Assembly: GCA_963978905.1 (NCBI GenBank)
Contig: OZ022261.1
Location: 3,721,992-3,785,991, forward strand
Source of the DNA: Trichostrongylus colubriformis
Lineage: Eukaryota; Nematoda; Chromadorea; Rhabditida; Trichostrongylidae
Reading direction: 5' to 3'
Length of the DNA stretch: 64,000 nucleotides
Below the pieces are notes generated by a model. The model did no database searches, was not told where the DNA came from, and worked only from the letters and a program-made list of their open reading frames with translations. This document shows positions 35,032 through 47,734 of this stretch, one piece after another (the first letter of the stretch is position 1; the number at the start of each line of letters is the position of its first letter). The translations under genes were made by a program, and so were the position numbers.

Positions 35032-37379
35032 AAAGGAACCGGAAGGGGGTTCGAAACAAGAGGAAGATGCAAAGAAATGAGAACACTCAAGGTTAGAAGC
35101 GACAATAGGCGAAAAAACCCGGACTCAAAAGGGCGACGCTGCCATGTGTATTCGCATCCCATTCGCATCAGCGCATCCATTCCGAGTTGTCCGCTGTAGG
35201 AGACGGGCCGTGGGCCAACGTTAGTTGTAGCATCTGACTCCCAACGCAGTGGAGTGGCCATTCCCAACTACAATAGCATTCATGTAAGTACATCTAGAAA
35301 CAATATAAGAAAGAACAAAGTAAAAAGTAAAGGAAAAAATAAAATTTATAATAGAAACATCTTCTTTTGACACCATGCCAAGGCATCAAATTGGCGAGTT
35401 TGTGCAATGGCGGCCACTTAAATTCGTCCACACTACATCTGTTCTACCGTGAGCCAAAATTACCCCTTCTGGTGTCTTCAAGCTGTAATCAACACGACCC
35501 TTCGCAGGCTAGCATTGTGCTCAAAAGCAAATTTGTTTACCACCCTTATAACAGCTTAAAAGTGTGTCCACTTAGGAAGTTATGTCGATAAATACTTCCA
35601 ATCCATGAGCGGAGCAGTTAGTGACAGTGGGACGTACTCCCACTCTCATGGAGCGGGGATCACATCCAATCACCCCCTGACCAGCCTATCCAAGCCTTTT
35701 ATCCCTCCATGCTGGATGACCCCCTCGAGTTATTGTATAGACCAATCGCATTCACTGGTCACCGCGAATTTGAATGAGGTTCGGATGCACGGCGCATCCC
35801 GTAGATGTGATGCACCTTGAGTGGTCGCAAAACCTTCATACTCAGGGTTTGCTACATGGAGAAATCTATTGAATGTAGACTAGATCCTATGGCAATTTCC
35901 ACCGTTAAATGAAAAAAAAAACATGTATCTGAAAAATCGAAGAAAGAAAAGAATAGAAATCCAAAAGATCTCCATTAATCTTCAATCCATGCAGGATGAT
36001 CATCAACAAAATTTTTGCATCTGTGTCGATGCATGGTAAAAAAAATTCCTGCAAAAATTAGATGTTCTGTGTTGTGCCAACTTTTCATTTTAAATATCGT
36101 ATAAATCTTGTCGTTTCATTTATTCAGCAGCTGATATTCGTACCTCTTCTTAAGCAGTGGCCAGTGTTTCGATTAGGTCAGGTCATCAAAGATGAGTGCC
36201 GGTCAATTCACTATGGAACTGATAAAAGGGACAGGCGCATCACTCTAAAAATAAATTTTGGAGTACTTTGGACTTGATGAATTACACTCTAATTTCTAAT
36301 TTCCTCTTTTTTCCGCTTTTTTTTTTGAAAATTACGTTTTGCGGAAGGAGACATAACGTCACAATTTATGCCTATATTTAGCATCACACATGGTTACCTT
36401 TACGATTTGATCTTTGATCAATTATATTGCGGCAGTTTATGGGCTCTGCCCCACTTGTAATATTTTTTTCAAATTATTATTTCTCTATTCAACAGCAATT
36501 GATGTTCCACAATATAATCACCATCATTGCCTACAATGCTAAGCTATTTGCTGGCCAATGCCCCCGCTCTAGAAATAAAGAGATAGGGTGTGAGTTGAAC
36601 CAATTTGGCTTCGCCCCCTGACACATGTGCTTTTATATTCATGGGTTGAAGCTTCGAGAGCCTTCTACACTGGACCAGAGCCATACTAAAATTTCCAAAA
36701 GCAAATACTCAAACTGAGTTAGCCTCCTGGAATCGGTAGTGAATCAAACGTTGACAAGGTGAAACCAAGCACAGCAACCTGACCGAATCGACACACTTGT
36801 GTCACACCTGTAGAATAACGAATACGATTGCATTAAATTTCCCTTTTTCTTTTTTCTGGCATGTTCACAGAGAAGCTGACTGCATTCAAATCCACTTTTT
36901 TTGGCATACTCATTGAAGACACCGGAAGGGGGTGATTTTGGCCTTCGGTAGAAGAGACGTAGTTCGGACTAGTTCAAGTGGCCGCCATCCCACAAACTGG
37001 CCAATTTGACGCTTTGGCATAGTGACAAAAGGAGATGTTTCCATTATGAAGTTGCTTCTTCCTTTTACTTCTCCCTTTGTTCTTTCTCATATTTTTCTAG
37101 ATGTAGAACTTACATGCATGCTCATGTAGTTGGGAATGGCCACTCCACTGCGCTGGGAGTCAGGTGCTACCACTAACGTTGGCGTGCGGCCCGTCTCCTA
37201 CAGCGGACAACTCGGAAAGTCAGTGTTTTGATGCGAATAGGATGCGAATACACACCGCAGCGTCGCGCTTTTGAATCCGGGTTTTTTTTACCGATTATCG
37301 CTTCTAACCTTCAGTGTTCGTTACAAAATGCTCATTTCTTTGCATTTTCATCTTGTTTCGGACCCCTTCCGGTTCCTTT
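35032..37379. mobile_element. Foldback-type element with ~460 bp inverted arms
   Basis: The left arm (35032-35482) begins AAAGGAACCGGAAGGGG and its reverse complement closes the right arm (36910-37379), which ends CCCCTTCCGGTTCCTTT. Matching landmarks run in mirror order: GACGGGCCGTGGGCCAACGT / ACGTTGGCGTGCGGCCCGTC, GAGTGGCCATTCCCAACTAC / GTAGTTGGGAATGGCCACTC, and CGAGTTTGTGCAATGGCGGC / GGCCGCCATCCCACAAACTG. Arms diverge by roughly a tenth or more with small indels. The ~1.4 kb interior has no convincing frame. No clear target-site duplication at the outer edges. Either a non-autonomous foldback transposon or two inverted copies of one repeat. Confidence 0.8.
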
Positions 37380-38091
37380 GAGAAGCTAATTTTTTGAATG
37401 ATTAAGAGTTTCGGTATGGGGATGAGCAGCCTAATACTTCATTATGATACCGTCTTGCATCCACTTTTTTACTATTTCAATAAAAGTAACTTCAGCCTTC
37501 CTGTCCGTACTTTTCCGATCTCAGTTGGTTCATAGTCGTTTATGCCCAGTGGACTTCTTTCCGACGTTGGCTCTCTCGCGGATGTTAACAGCAAAGTTTT
37601 TTTGTCGATGCGAAGCTCATGATGTATTGTTTAGCTCGTGATGTATTGGTTTATCTTCCTCCAAGTTCTTAGAACATTTAATCTACTGCTTACGACAGAG
37701 GTTACAAAGCGCTTAGCCCCAATCTCGCCTGAGAAATAGCCACAAATGTCTAAACGTGCCCACTGAGATGTGAACACTACATCACCAGAAGCAGGCCCTC
37801 CTGTTTCAGAAGGAAAATGAGCGGAATATCCAAAAACGAACGAAGGGGAGTCTCACTAGAGCCATTCATTAGAGCCGAAACGGAATGGCACCATTGTTTA
37901 TTAGGCGTAGCCAGTAGGTGAGGGCTGCCCGTTCTTGTATATCAACTATGATTTGAACTTACCCCCTAAGGACGACCGTCAGTTCATTACAAACGATCCC
38001 CCGCCATTCGCACCGTAACGCAACCGGTGAGTCACCACAACCGTGCTGTCATTGTGACAGAAAATTCGCGTGGCCGCGTACGGATCGTCAG

Positions 38092-38137
38092 GCCGCTTTC
38101 ATACTTTGTGCACCGGTGCGCAAAGTACGAAAGCGGC
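38092..38137. repeat. 46 bp near-perfect palindrome of MITE ends
   Basis: GCCGCTTTCATACTTTGTGC then ACC is followed at once by GGTGCGCAAAGTACGAAAGC then GGC, with no spacer. The arms match the ends of MITE families A and B (GCCGCGTTCATACTTTGCGC). It looks like two element ends joined head to head with the interior lost. Confidence 0.8.
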
Positions 38138-39232
38138 TTTACGTAACGGGTGCTAGTAACATTGCAAGCCCTTAAACGCGACGCGATTTTTCTGCCCTAA
38201 TGACACGCACTCCCACATCTGGAGTTTTCGCAAAAACGCTTCTCATGCCCGGGTTTCTACAAAGCCCTCCCATAAGAAGCAGAACCTCTCCCACACGTTT
38301 AGATGCGAATCAGAAAAGAGATTAAGGATGGCATCTTTTTACAATGAAGTTTCAGTTTTTCAACTTTTCACAATAACACAGTGAAAACGTGGTAGGCCAA
38401 AGCATCTCGCAGCACGACCTGGCAATCACCTGACCGCGGAGGTGACGTTCGTTTGGGGTTTTTTTTTCATTACATATTAATCACAACGGCCAACCCGACT
38501 AAGCAGGCACGTGGTCCATACGTGCGTAATGGTAAAGATCAAATTTTCTGCTTCAAGCGTTATATATATTTACGTGCCTTCGAGTAGATTTCAGCTTAAA
38601 AGAATAGCCACATCACAATTAGTAGCTTGAAGAAGTACGAAAAAAATTATTACGGTTGATGGCCCTTGATTTTACGATACAGACGTCATCCGCCAGTACG
38701 TCATACTTTAACCTGGCGTGCATAACGGGAATGTTCCTTGAAATCACATCCATTCTAGGTGTGGCACTCATAGAACGTGTGTGGCACTCATAGAACGTAC
38801 GCACATATCATGAACAAAGCACATAGAATATTGTTTTCTTGGATATCTACGCCTGGCCCACGCAGTGTACCGATCGCTATTTTCCGTTGCTCTCTCCCTA
38901 TCTAACGACAACAGTGGGGATCGATGGCAATGACGAGGGTGTGTACCCTTAGATCAGGGTTTCGCGTCGCGTCATGCCGCGAGCGACGTTTGCGCGCGAG
39001 TTGGTTGCCGCATGTAACTACGTAAGAAGGATAGCAACCGCATTCACACCTATTTCTATTCATTTCACCGCTACATTCAGCTCATTTTCTAATTGTTTTC
39101 TTTTCGGTAGACAGAATCCAATTGAATTCATTTTGGTTCAGATGTTTTCAGCTCACCCTTGGTTGATGATAGCGATTTACATGCATTTATTCCATTTACT
39201 CACGTATCATTCTTGCTTGAATTACGGGCGCT

Positions 39233-39409
39233 AAGACGGCATTCATACTCAGCGCCGGCAGGGCGTGGCTGCGGCCACAGGAGACGAGACAGAGTGGCAC
39301 GGGGAAGTGCAGAGACGATGTAGGCACCGAGGCAGGGTGGCATGGGGGGAGACGAAGAGATACGCAGTCACGCCCTGACACCGGCACCGTAAGATATGAA
39401 CGCGGCTTA
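39233..39409. mobile_element. Palindromic MITE, family A copy 3
   Basis: The left end AGACGGCATTCATACTCAGC then GCCGGCAGGGCGTGGCTGCG mirrors the right end CGCAGTCACGCCCTGACACC then GGCACCGTAAGATATGAACG. This is the best preserved copy of the family. Confidence 0.75.
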
Positions 39410-40244
39410 AGGAAGTTACGGGGGCACTGTGCTCTGCGCCTCTAATGCTATGGTGAAACGATTTTGGTGAGGCGAATTCTTGTTTTTTTCCTATCCTGTG
39501 TAAACCTGAGCCAGGAAGAAAGGAGATCTTCTTTCCCTAGGCTTGGGCAAATACGTGAAAGTGGTCGCTTAGCTTAACTGAAAAGAATTTCTCGTAATCC
39601 CCTAAGAGCGAATAATTTATTCGTTTCCTTGGTCAGTTAGCTCTAAGCATAAAATAACCTTGAAAGCGCCTATAAGCAGAAACTGGGCGCTATTTATGCC
39701 TTTGTCGACTGCCCTCCCCCAACCCCCTTAGCGCCGCATTATGTGCTATGTTTAATCCTTACCTGCACATCAACACGAGGTAATTAGAAAAGTAGATAAG
39801 CTTCTGTCCCAGCCTAAGGAGAAGAAGCTCCGAGGTGAGCGAGACCATCTACTTATGTAATAACGGATTTTCGCATTAAGGCGCAAGTGATTCACTCAAC
39901 GCCAAGCTCCTTTCTCCTAGGCCGAGCTGTGCAAACGTCCGAAGCGCCGTTCAAGAATGATGCACATAAGGATAATGCAAAGCATAGAAAATGAAATGAT
40001 ATATGCAAAACGTTATTTCATCAACAAAGGATGAACTGTAAACATTTAAACTGAACACAACTCAACTGAATTCTGTCTATTGAAATAAAAACAGAAACGA
40101 CGAGCTCATTACATAGGCGAAACAAAAGAAAATAGGCACAGATACGGCCGCCACCCCACAACCCCACCCGGTTCCTACCGAGGGCCGCCTATTCGCGCGC
40201 GAACGTCGCGCGAAGCACACCCGAACGAGAAATTCTCGCATTTG

Positions 40245-40555
40245 GCAGCGTTCATACCTTGCGCACCGACGCCGGCACCGGCAGCGACGGCGTCAAAATC
40301 ATGTGCTCGCCGCCTATCACAGCTGCCTATCTGGTGTCGTTTGCAAAACCCTCGACCCAATCACGTTACTCTATGATGATCGTGACGAGAGCCACGAATT
40401 TCTGGGCTCTAGCCACGATCATCATAGTGTAATGTGGTTGAGTCAAGCTTCTTACAGAGAGCGCGTCACTAGATTGTCGCGCTGATCGGTACATGATTTT
40501 GACGCCACCGTCGCCGCTGGTACCGGCGTCGGTTCGCAAAGTATGAACGCGGCCC
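40245..40555. mobile_element. Long palindromic MITE, family B copy 2
   Basis: The left arm GCAGCGTTCATACCTTGCGC, ACCGACGCCGGCACCGGC and GACGGCGTCAAAATCATGTG is mirrored by GTACATGATTTTGACGCCAC, GTACCGGCGTCGGTTCGC and AAAGTATGAACGCGGCC. A second nested pair (CTCTATGATGATCGTGACGA / CACGATCATCATAGTGTAAT) lies at the centre, so the whole element can fold on itself. Confidence 0.78.
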
Positions 40556-40806
40556 TAGGATGCAAACCTCAGTTGTGGTGATGGGTGCCCTGCGTTGGTA
40601 GACAACAAGGAAAAAAACATGGTTAGGTATTTACCTTTGATTGATGCTACTCAAAGAATATGTATATTGTATATTGGTCCATAATTTCTATGGAATCCTC
40701 GAGAGGGGGGATGGTCGTAAGATCGGTTGGAAAGAGGTGAGATTCGTATTTGTTTCAAACACGGCCCTAGGATCCTCGAATCCTCAATGCCCACTTTTTT
40801 GTGACA

Positions 40807-41055
40807 TTAAGGTGATTTGGCAGCTATAAACGTTTCTTTTTGACTTTTTTTCGGGGGTAGCTTCAGAATGCCGTCGGGAGGTTCGTTGAGGTTGAGTGTG
40901 GCTGTTTTTCCATACACTGCAATCGCTTCAGGACCAACTACACTCAGCGTTCCTAGCTCGCACTCCACGTGTCCCAAGCCGGGCATCGCGACACGTATTT
41001 TCTGTCTTAGTAGCACACAGTCGGAGGAGAGTGACTCTCCCAACATTCTTATTCT
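40807..41055 (-). CDS. Unidentified open frame
   Basis: A minus-strand frame of ~80 codons reads MLGESLSSDCVLLRQKIRVA, then PGLGHVECELGTLSVVGPEA, GKTATLNLNEPPDGILKLPP and on to a stop at 40807. Composition is protein-like and unlike the nearby repeats, and a possible acceptor (GACCCAG) precedes it, but no family is recognised and there is no partner exon. It abuts a repeat starting near 41060. Confidence 0.25.
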   Translation of the reverse strand, partial: RIRMLGESLSSDCVLLRQKIRVAMPGLGHVECELGTLSVVGPEAIAVYGKTATLNLNEPPDGILKLPPKKSQKETFIAAKSP

Positions 41056-41427
41056 AGGGTTCTGGGTCTACTGACACCTTCACTAACTGCTTTTTTCAGT
41101 GATTTTTTTTCGATTCTTTCGCTTGAAGTTCATTTGCCTTCGGATGCGCAAATGCATTCTTCCTTCAAATGGATTCTGAATCTACAAACACCTTCGTGAA
41201 CTGCTTTTTTCTCCTCAATTTTCCGATGTTTTCACATAAAGTATGATTTGGATTTGCTCCCATCACTTACTGGTCTTGTTCAGTTGTACTTAATCCGATT
41301 CACCTCAGTATCGTACCTATGTTTAAATTTCCTCTGTCGGATTGTTGTTCATCATTCGCAATCTACTTCACTTCATTGTAATATCCACGCAGATATTCTG
41401 CATCTATGAATAAAAAAATAAAAAAAT

Positions 41428-41609
41428 AAAGTATGTTTGCTTCCGGATGTGCCGCGCATTCGTCCTCCATAAGTATTCTTGATCTACAAATGGCATTCTT
41501 AACAAATAATCTTCGTATAAAGTATGTTTGCTTCCGGATGTGCCGCGCATTCGTCATCCATAGGTCTTCTAGATCTACAAATGGCATTCTTAACAAAAGT
41601 GCAGCCTGG
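41428..41609. repeat. 91 bp direct tandem duplication in a repeat field
   Basis: Two nearly identical units start at GTATGTTTGCTTCCGGATGT (about 41430 and 41521). Diverged relatives (TTCGGATGCG...ATTCTGAATCTACAAACACC) occur at about 41128-41260 and 42440-42600, the latter containing a second partial copy. Non-coding. Confidence 0.75.
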
Positions 41610-42830
41610 AGAGGTCGGGCAAGTTAGGATTGTAGGTAGAGTAGCAAAAGTAGAGATTTGGTTGGGACACCAAAGTCGCAGAAGTAGGGCTTTTGTCGTG
41701 TCTTTGGCTATCGATCGGTGCTGAGCAAAATTATTGGTTCTGCGCAGGTGGTTCGAAACCAAAGACACACCATGTCAGAGGACTAAATTAAGGAACTGTG
41801 ATATTCATTACCAGTAGGTAGGCATAGGCTATTAAAGAACCGTAGGGTTCAACAATTGATAACTACGGTGAGTAATTAATTTTCAGCGCAGCTAGGCAAC
41901 TTTCGAATGCGCTGCATATTCATTTTTAACACAGACTGGAGTTCAAATCTCTTCTATATTATTTAGGATCTCTTTTATATGTATTATATATATGTATACA
42001 AATTAATTGTACATGGTATGCACCAATTTCTACTCATAGTATGGATGACTTAGGTATTCTATGTGCTCTCTAGACCGCACGTGTGCTATGATGGGCCGGT
42101 AAGAAAAGGAGGCATTACCTAGGGATACATCGAGGGTATCTATGTCATTCCTGTAGTCCAGCGTCAATCATTTACATCTGTCTGCACCACCTACACCCCT
42201 ATCCCATTGTCAAATTGAATAATTGTTGCTTCACTGAAAGGTATCCTGACGTATTTGTGGAATATAGGAGTGAATTCTTCTTATAGGAGTGAATTTTTCT
42301 CTGTACAATTTTTTGAATCACAACTGACAATTCCTCAGCATAAAGCATAACTCCGAGTTGTTTCATTTACGATGCACTTAGTCAAGGGAGTTCGTCAGCT
42401 GTTAAGACCTCAGTTATTCTGGGATATAGAGTATGATGATATAGAATATGCTTACTTTCGGATGCGCCTCGCATTCGTCCTCGAAATGGATTCTAGATGT
42501 TTATATCCCTTTGTGAAGCGCTTTTTTCTTCTCAATTTTCCGATTCTTTCAATTGAAGTTTATTTGCTTTTGGATGCGCCTCGCATTCGTCCTTAAAATT
42601 GATTAACGCAACTTTGCGTCGACGTCGAAGCTCCTTTCGCTCGTCTCTCCCCCCCCCCTCGACTTTTTTGACCCTCACCCTCTCCGTATCGTCTCCCACC
42701 TTCAATTACCTCTTTCGATTTTCGCTAGGCTTCGCTTTAGGTGTCTTGGTTATAGAGGTCCCTGCTCATTATTCACGAAGCCATCAAAAGATATGTTGGT
42801 GATGACATGTTTGATTCCAGGATATTCGTA

Positions 42831-45039
42831 ATGGAAGGTGATCGCGCTTCCCCAGTGCCAAGGGTGTTCGGTAGGAATCGCTCAAATATCCCGAGGCTAG
42901 TTCCTGCAAAAAGGTAATTGATACGATTACAGTTTCTTTTTGTTAATGTCAATACTACTAGGAAAGGACCTAATCAGAACAGTTAATGTTTTGTAGTAGG
43001 AAGCACGGTGGCAAAAAGCCACACGGTTTCCTGGATGAATATTTTTCCAAGCTTTGTGAACGGCATACACCATCTGTCGATTTCCGGGTTTTTCTGGAAA
43101 CAATCTTTGTCGCTTCGTGTATATGAGAGGATCGACATGATTTATTCATTCCGGGGCACCTTCACTTTCTAGACTCAGTTGTTCTCTGTCCCACCCCCCT
43201 CACGCACACACACACGGATGTGAATTCAGATGCATTGAGCTTACAATCAAGTGATGCTCCACAACTCTCCCCGCCCCTCTCTCGAACTCTCAAACGTGCT
43301 GTGGCGTAAGGGTAAAGGGTGAATACCATTCCCATCAATCTTTCATGGTCCATGTTGGACCATTAGATAAAGTGGATGGATGTATGCCAATGACCGCTAT
43401 TCAGTACACTGGGCAGCATACCAAGTCTACTAAATAGCGGCACATGGATCCTTCCAAGAACTCGGCTTCGTAGAACTGTGCTCCCAAAAGTCAAATCCTA
43501 CTGTCTTCCATTCCAATTATTCATTGTAGCCGTTCCACCAACATCTGCCACCGTTCGAGCAGCTCGAAATTTGAAAAGGAGAAGCATAGAACATCTTAAC
43601 AAGGCGCCTTCTGACACATCTGCTGCGAAAAAGATGGCTCTTTCTGCACAGGCCACTCTCCGTGATTCAGGTATCCATGCGTTTTAAGGTTATAGCTGCC
43701 CAGGGCCTTAAGACCCACTTTCCTCTTTCTTTAGCAACGAAGCCGTTGCCTGATTCAATGAGGACTGGAAGAGTAGCGATGGCAGTACCGCGAGGTCAAC
43801 CTCGTTACATGCAAACGACAGCCGCAAGCGTCCGCGTCAAGTCGCCACTCCAGCCAGTACAGCACGTACAAGGCCTTCACCGATTCAGTCGTCTGCTATC
43901 AGTCAGACCCTTCTTTTGTTCTTTTCTTGTTTGTTGAAGCTTGGATTTAAGCTTATTTTGCAATTTTCCAGATGGTAGATCTACATCTATCCCTCGCGAA
44001 AAGGCAGAGGTACTCAAATGAGGGGAAAGATCGTTCAGCTCGAAGGAGAGCTTCTGAAAAAAGACTGAATTGGAATCAGTTAAGGTAATTCGTGGTACCC
44101 TAGGTGGCTTGTTAACACTAACTTATCTTGTCTATATATCTATCAGAACCTAGAGATGGTCCAGGTTTGGTACATTTTGGGTAATCAGTATGTGAACTTT
44201 CCTTATCATCTGTTCACTTCAGAATTCATTAAAGCGTTTGCAAGATACGATTGCCTCGAAAGATACTCAGCTGAACACCATGCAAATGGCTTTGGAAGAA
44301 GAGAAGAGTAAATCATCAATGATGCAAGTAGCATTCGATGCGGTATGTTGCATACATTCTAAACAAAATCGTTAGTGTCATTTGATAAAAGAAATTAGTT
44401 TAAATTAGAGGTCACGTGCTTTAAGAGAGTGTTGCTTACCACTCGCAATAGGGTAGGCAAGCGTTAGTGAGTGTGACATTGGACTTTACAAATTGGATCT
44501 TCTCTGAGGAACAGAGTCATCATCACCCACTCATGGATACAGTGAAATAGGCTTGTACGGAGGATAGCATTTATATGAACAAATTGTCTGAACACTCTAT
44601 TTAAGAGGCCACAAGCTGTCACAGGGTCGCTGGCCGAGGTCGAATCCGTGTGTTCCAAGCTACATCCATGGTCCTTCTTCCTCGAGTTTAAAATAGGCGA
44701 TGCATATGTTCATTTTTTTCCTGTACTAATAGCGCACCGTTGAATGCAAATAAACAAACGGTCAAATGAGAAGATCATGCGACGGTAGAGGGCCAGCTCT
44801 GGCGGGGTTTTAAAATTCTGCTTTCATTGACGTACTGGAGCTTTCGAAAGAATTTTGTGCTTTCAAAAATAATTCTAAAAATTTTAGAAGGATTCTGAAA
44901 TTTCAAAATGAAGAATGAGTTGCGCGAGAGGATGGAAGATATTGTTCGACTGGAGTCGCAATTGTCTGCGAAGTTTGACGAACTTTGAGAGAAGGACGAA
45001 AATATGCGGTTGGTCCACAATACCGTTGTTGATTCAAGG
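42831..45039 (+). pseudogene. Broken coiled-coil gene, kinesin-14-like tail and stalk
   Basis: Exon remnants: 42831-42913 (ATG start MEGDRASPVPRVFGRNRSNI), 42997-43025, 43530-43670, 43735-43901, 43972-44084, 44223-44342, 44888-45039. The first exons give a basic Ser/Pro-rich tail; later ones a coiled coil (NSLKRLQDTIASKDTQLNTM, LRERMEDIVRLESQLSAKFD) ending ENMRLVHNTVVDSR, where kinesin-14 proteins have HNxVxDLRGNIRVFCR just before the motor. Splice sites are good, but the frame is lost near 43757, 44018, 44058 and 44906, all in or next to A-runs, and TGA lies at 44986-44988. No motor-domain exon (P-loop, switch motifs) was found downstream. It is therefore a decayed gene, unless the A-run changes are assembly errors. 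The kines in-14 assignment is moderate. Confidence 0.5.
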
Positions 45040-47612
45040 GTGTGCAACAACAAAAAACAGCACGATATTCGATATCTCTTGTTTGGAGTCCTTACTGAGC
45101 AGTTGAGATTTCGGTGAAGTGAATGCGAATGGCACGTCTGTCTTTCTTCACAATTCTTGAACAGAGAATCTGTTTTTAAGAGTCAGATACGTGTGCTCTC
45201 TCCACGGAATCTGGTGGGTCATCTGAATCACTGTTCTCTCCACGGAATCTGGTGGGTCAATATATATTTTATTACTAGAAAGCTTAGAAAACGTTCTACC
45301 AATTTCTTGAACCGCTTACATCTGTCTCGGAGTGAACAAGAGATATTGATGTTTTTGGAAAAATCCTACAAGACTTTTGGTTCAACCTAATAAAGGGCAG
45401 AGGTGGTGTAGCGGTAAGGAACGCCGTCACCATTGTATGGTACAGGAAGACTAAATCTCATAAAAGTGCCAGACCAGGGAAACCACGGCTTCTGCTCCTT
45501 CAAGCTCGTTGATTTGGTGCCGATTTCGTTGAGATAATAGATTAGCATGCACGTCGGCTGCCCCCGCAAACTAGGCTGTATCAGCTGAGCAGCACGACTT
45601 TGAATTGGAGTATGTGGAATGCGTGGTACACGTTCAAAAGGGGTCAGTGTAAGCCAAACGCTTTACAGTGTTTGATCTTTTGAAATAGGATTCGGTGCCA
45701 ATGAAAGTTGCCTTGTCGTCATCCTTGATGAGTTAATAGGTACCGCTTGAAAGTGCTTGTTTGTTAAATACGTTAGTGAAAAGTTTTCATGATGTCGCCA
45801 CTCAAGTGAACTCTATCACAGCAAGGCGTGCAGCATCAAACCAAAATGCTGCTGATAATGATATTTTGGAAAAAATGGTTCTCGGGTTGTCCGGGAGGAA
45901 TATATGGAAGTTGGCGAGCGTGGTGAGCGAACGAGAACATCAGTAGTCAAGTGGTTCCGTTGGCTGTTCGACGCATTCGTGCTCGTGTCCATGACGGTCG
46001 GCGAATGTATGGCATCTCGAATGTCTCTTGGAAGTACACGCAGTCTTCTGTTCGAGACTTGTCAGTGGATCGGATGAACTTTCGAAAGCTTCACGAGCCT
46101 GGTGGGTTTCGGGTGCTCTTGTTTATCCGTCTCTGTTACAGGGTCTGTTTATCCGTCTCGTCTTGTTTCTGTAACATCGATGAGAATGAAGCGTAAGTGA
46201 GACATCCCCTTGCAATTCTCCCAATCTTCATGAACACCCCTTACCTCTGAGGTTGGGAGAATCAAATTGCGGGTTCTGCTCAGCGGTTCCATTGCGTTCA
46301 GAAAATGAAGCGCGTCAGGTAGGATCGGTTTATTCGAGGAGACGCCCTCCCACGTGCTTGAAATCCCAGAAATCGATGTGGGTTGTAATCAGACGGTTCT
46401 TGGGGAAAAGACGTCACTTATCGACCACACACGGCACTTGTCGATCAATAAACTGCTTAATTTAAACCCTCGAATAGATTGGATTATGGCCCACGGACCA
46501 AGCGAGCAACGTCTCTTATCACCATCTCTTCTTGATGAATGACAAATTTTTCGCATTTCGTAAGTACTGAGTACAAAACGTTCCACTGAATACGGTGCAC
46601 CATCACGGTAATGACTTAAGCTGTCAGCCTTCGGGAACTATTATTGATAGAAATGTGAACCATGGGCCCACCTCAAACTTTTAATTTGGCATGTCCAGTT
46701 AGATAAATTACGTTACTCACTCGTAATGAATATTGCTAATAACATTTCTATCAACTATTTAAATTCAGTGACAAAAGGTGGTTCCTCAGCGAGATAAACA
46801 AATCTTCATCTTCTTGTGGTGTTGGTCGTTTACACGTATACGGCGCGGTTTTGCTAACGCCATAGAACACAACGAAATTCAATAACGTTATTACAGTCTA
46901 AGGGTGTGACCTTTCCGGTCAATCATTCATCTCACGCAGTGATCAAGGAACAGTACGCAGTGAGAAGTTGTCAAATTGAGGAGAAAGTGGAGTGAAGAGT
47001 GACGTAAAAAAGGGATTGGGATAATTCCAGATACGAATGGGCAAACGAAACGCGAGAAAAAGGGAAATGTGGGTACAGAATTACCTGGAGTGTGAATTCG
47101 TGTGTGAAGTGCCTTTCATGGAATTTAAATCGAAGACGATGAAGCAAAAGCGGAGTTTTGGCTTTTCGCGTATGAAGTGTTTCGAATGAGATCCCATGCA
47201 GTGAGAATACCGCAATAATATTACCATTGAGAAGAGAAATTGATACGGAAAAATTGATCACAGTTGAATCACTGTGTTATATTGTATTATTGAAGTATTG
47301 AAAATTCATGAGGCTTCCTATGTATGTTTTCAATGATTCTCCAAAGTAATCAGTGATATTTTAGCTAACATCGCTGCATGCATAAAGCTTGCTATATAAA
47401 ACAGGCGATAGCATTTCTTCTTGCATTCCCGAAATTTTCAAAGATCTTTAAACAAGAAGGAAACGGACAAAGGAAAGAGGCATCAGAGTATTTGTTGCCT
47501 TTCTGGAAGTTTCGGAGGTTCTGGGTTATTTACAACATTTCAAAAAGTCCTAGTTGTTTCATTGCACTTCGATCTTTGTTTTCGAGGCAGAAGATTTCTT
47601 TCATAGTTGTAG

Positions 47613-47734
47613 ATTCCTTTTTGTTTATCATTATGATGAACTGAATTTGTTAGGGCTGTCTCTTGTTAAGTAAATTCCTTTTTGTTTATCATTATGATGA
47701 ACCGAATTTGTTAGGGCTGTCTCTTGTTAACTTT
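47613..47734. repeat. Recent 61 bp tandem duplication
   Basis: Two copies of ATTCCTTTTTGTTTATCATT then ATGATGAACYGAATTTGTTA begin at 47613 and 47674 and differ at very few bases, so the event is young. Confidence 0.85.

Noticed and set aside
44590..44650. B-box-like GAGGTCGAATCC
   Set aside because: No A-box or cloverleaf could be formed around it.
45395..45440. A-box-like GGTGGTGTAGCGGTAAGG suggesting a tRNA or SINE
   Set aside because: No B-box or acceptor stem follows at the right distance.
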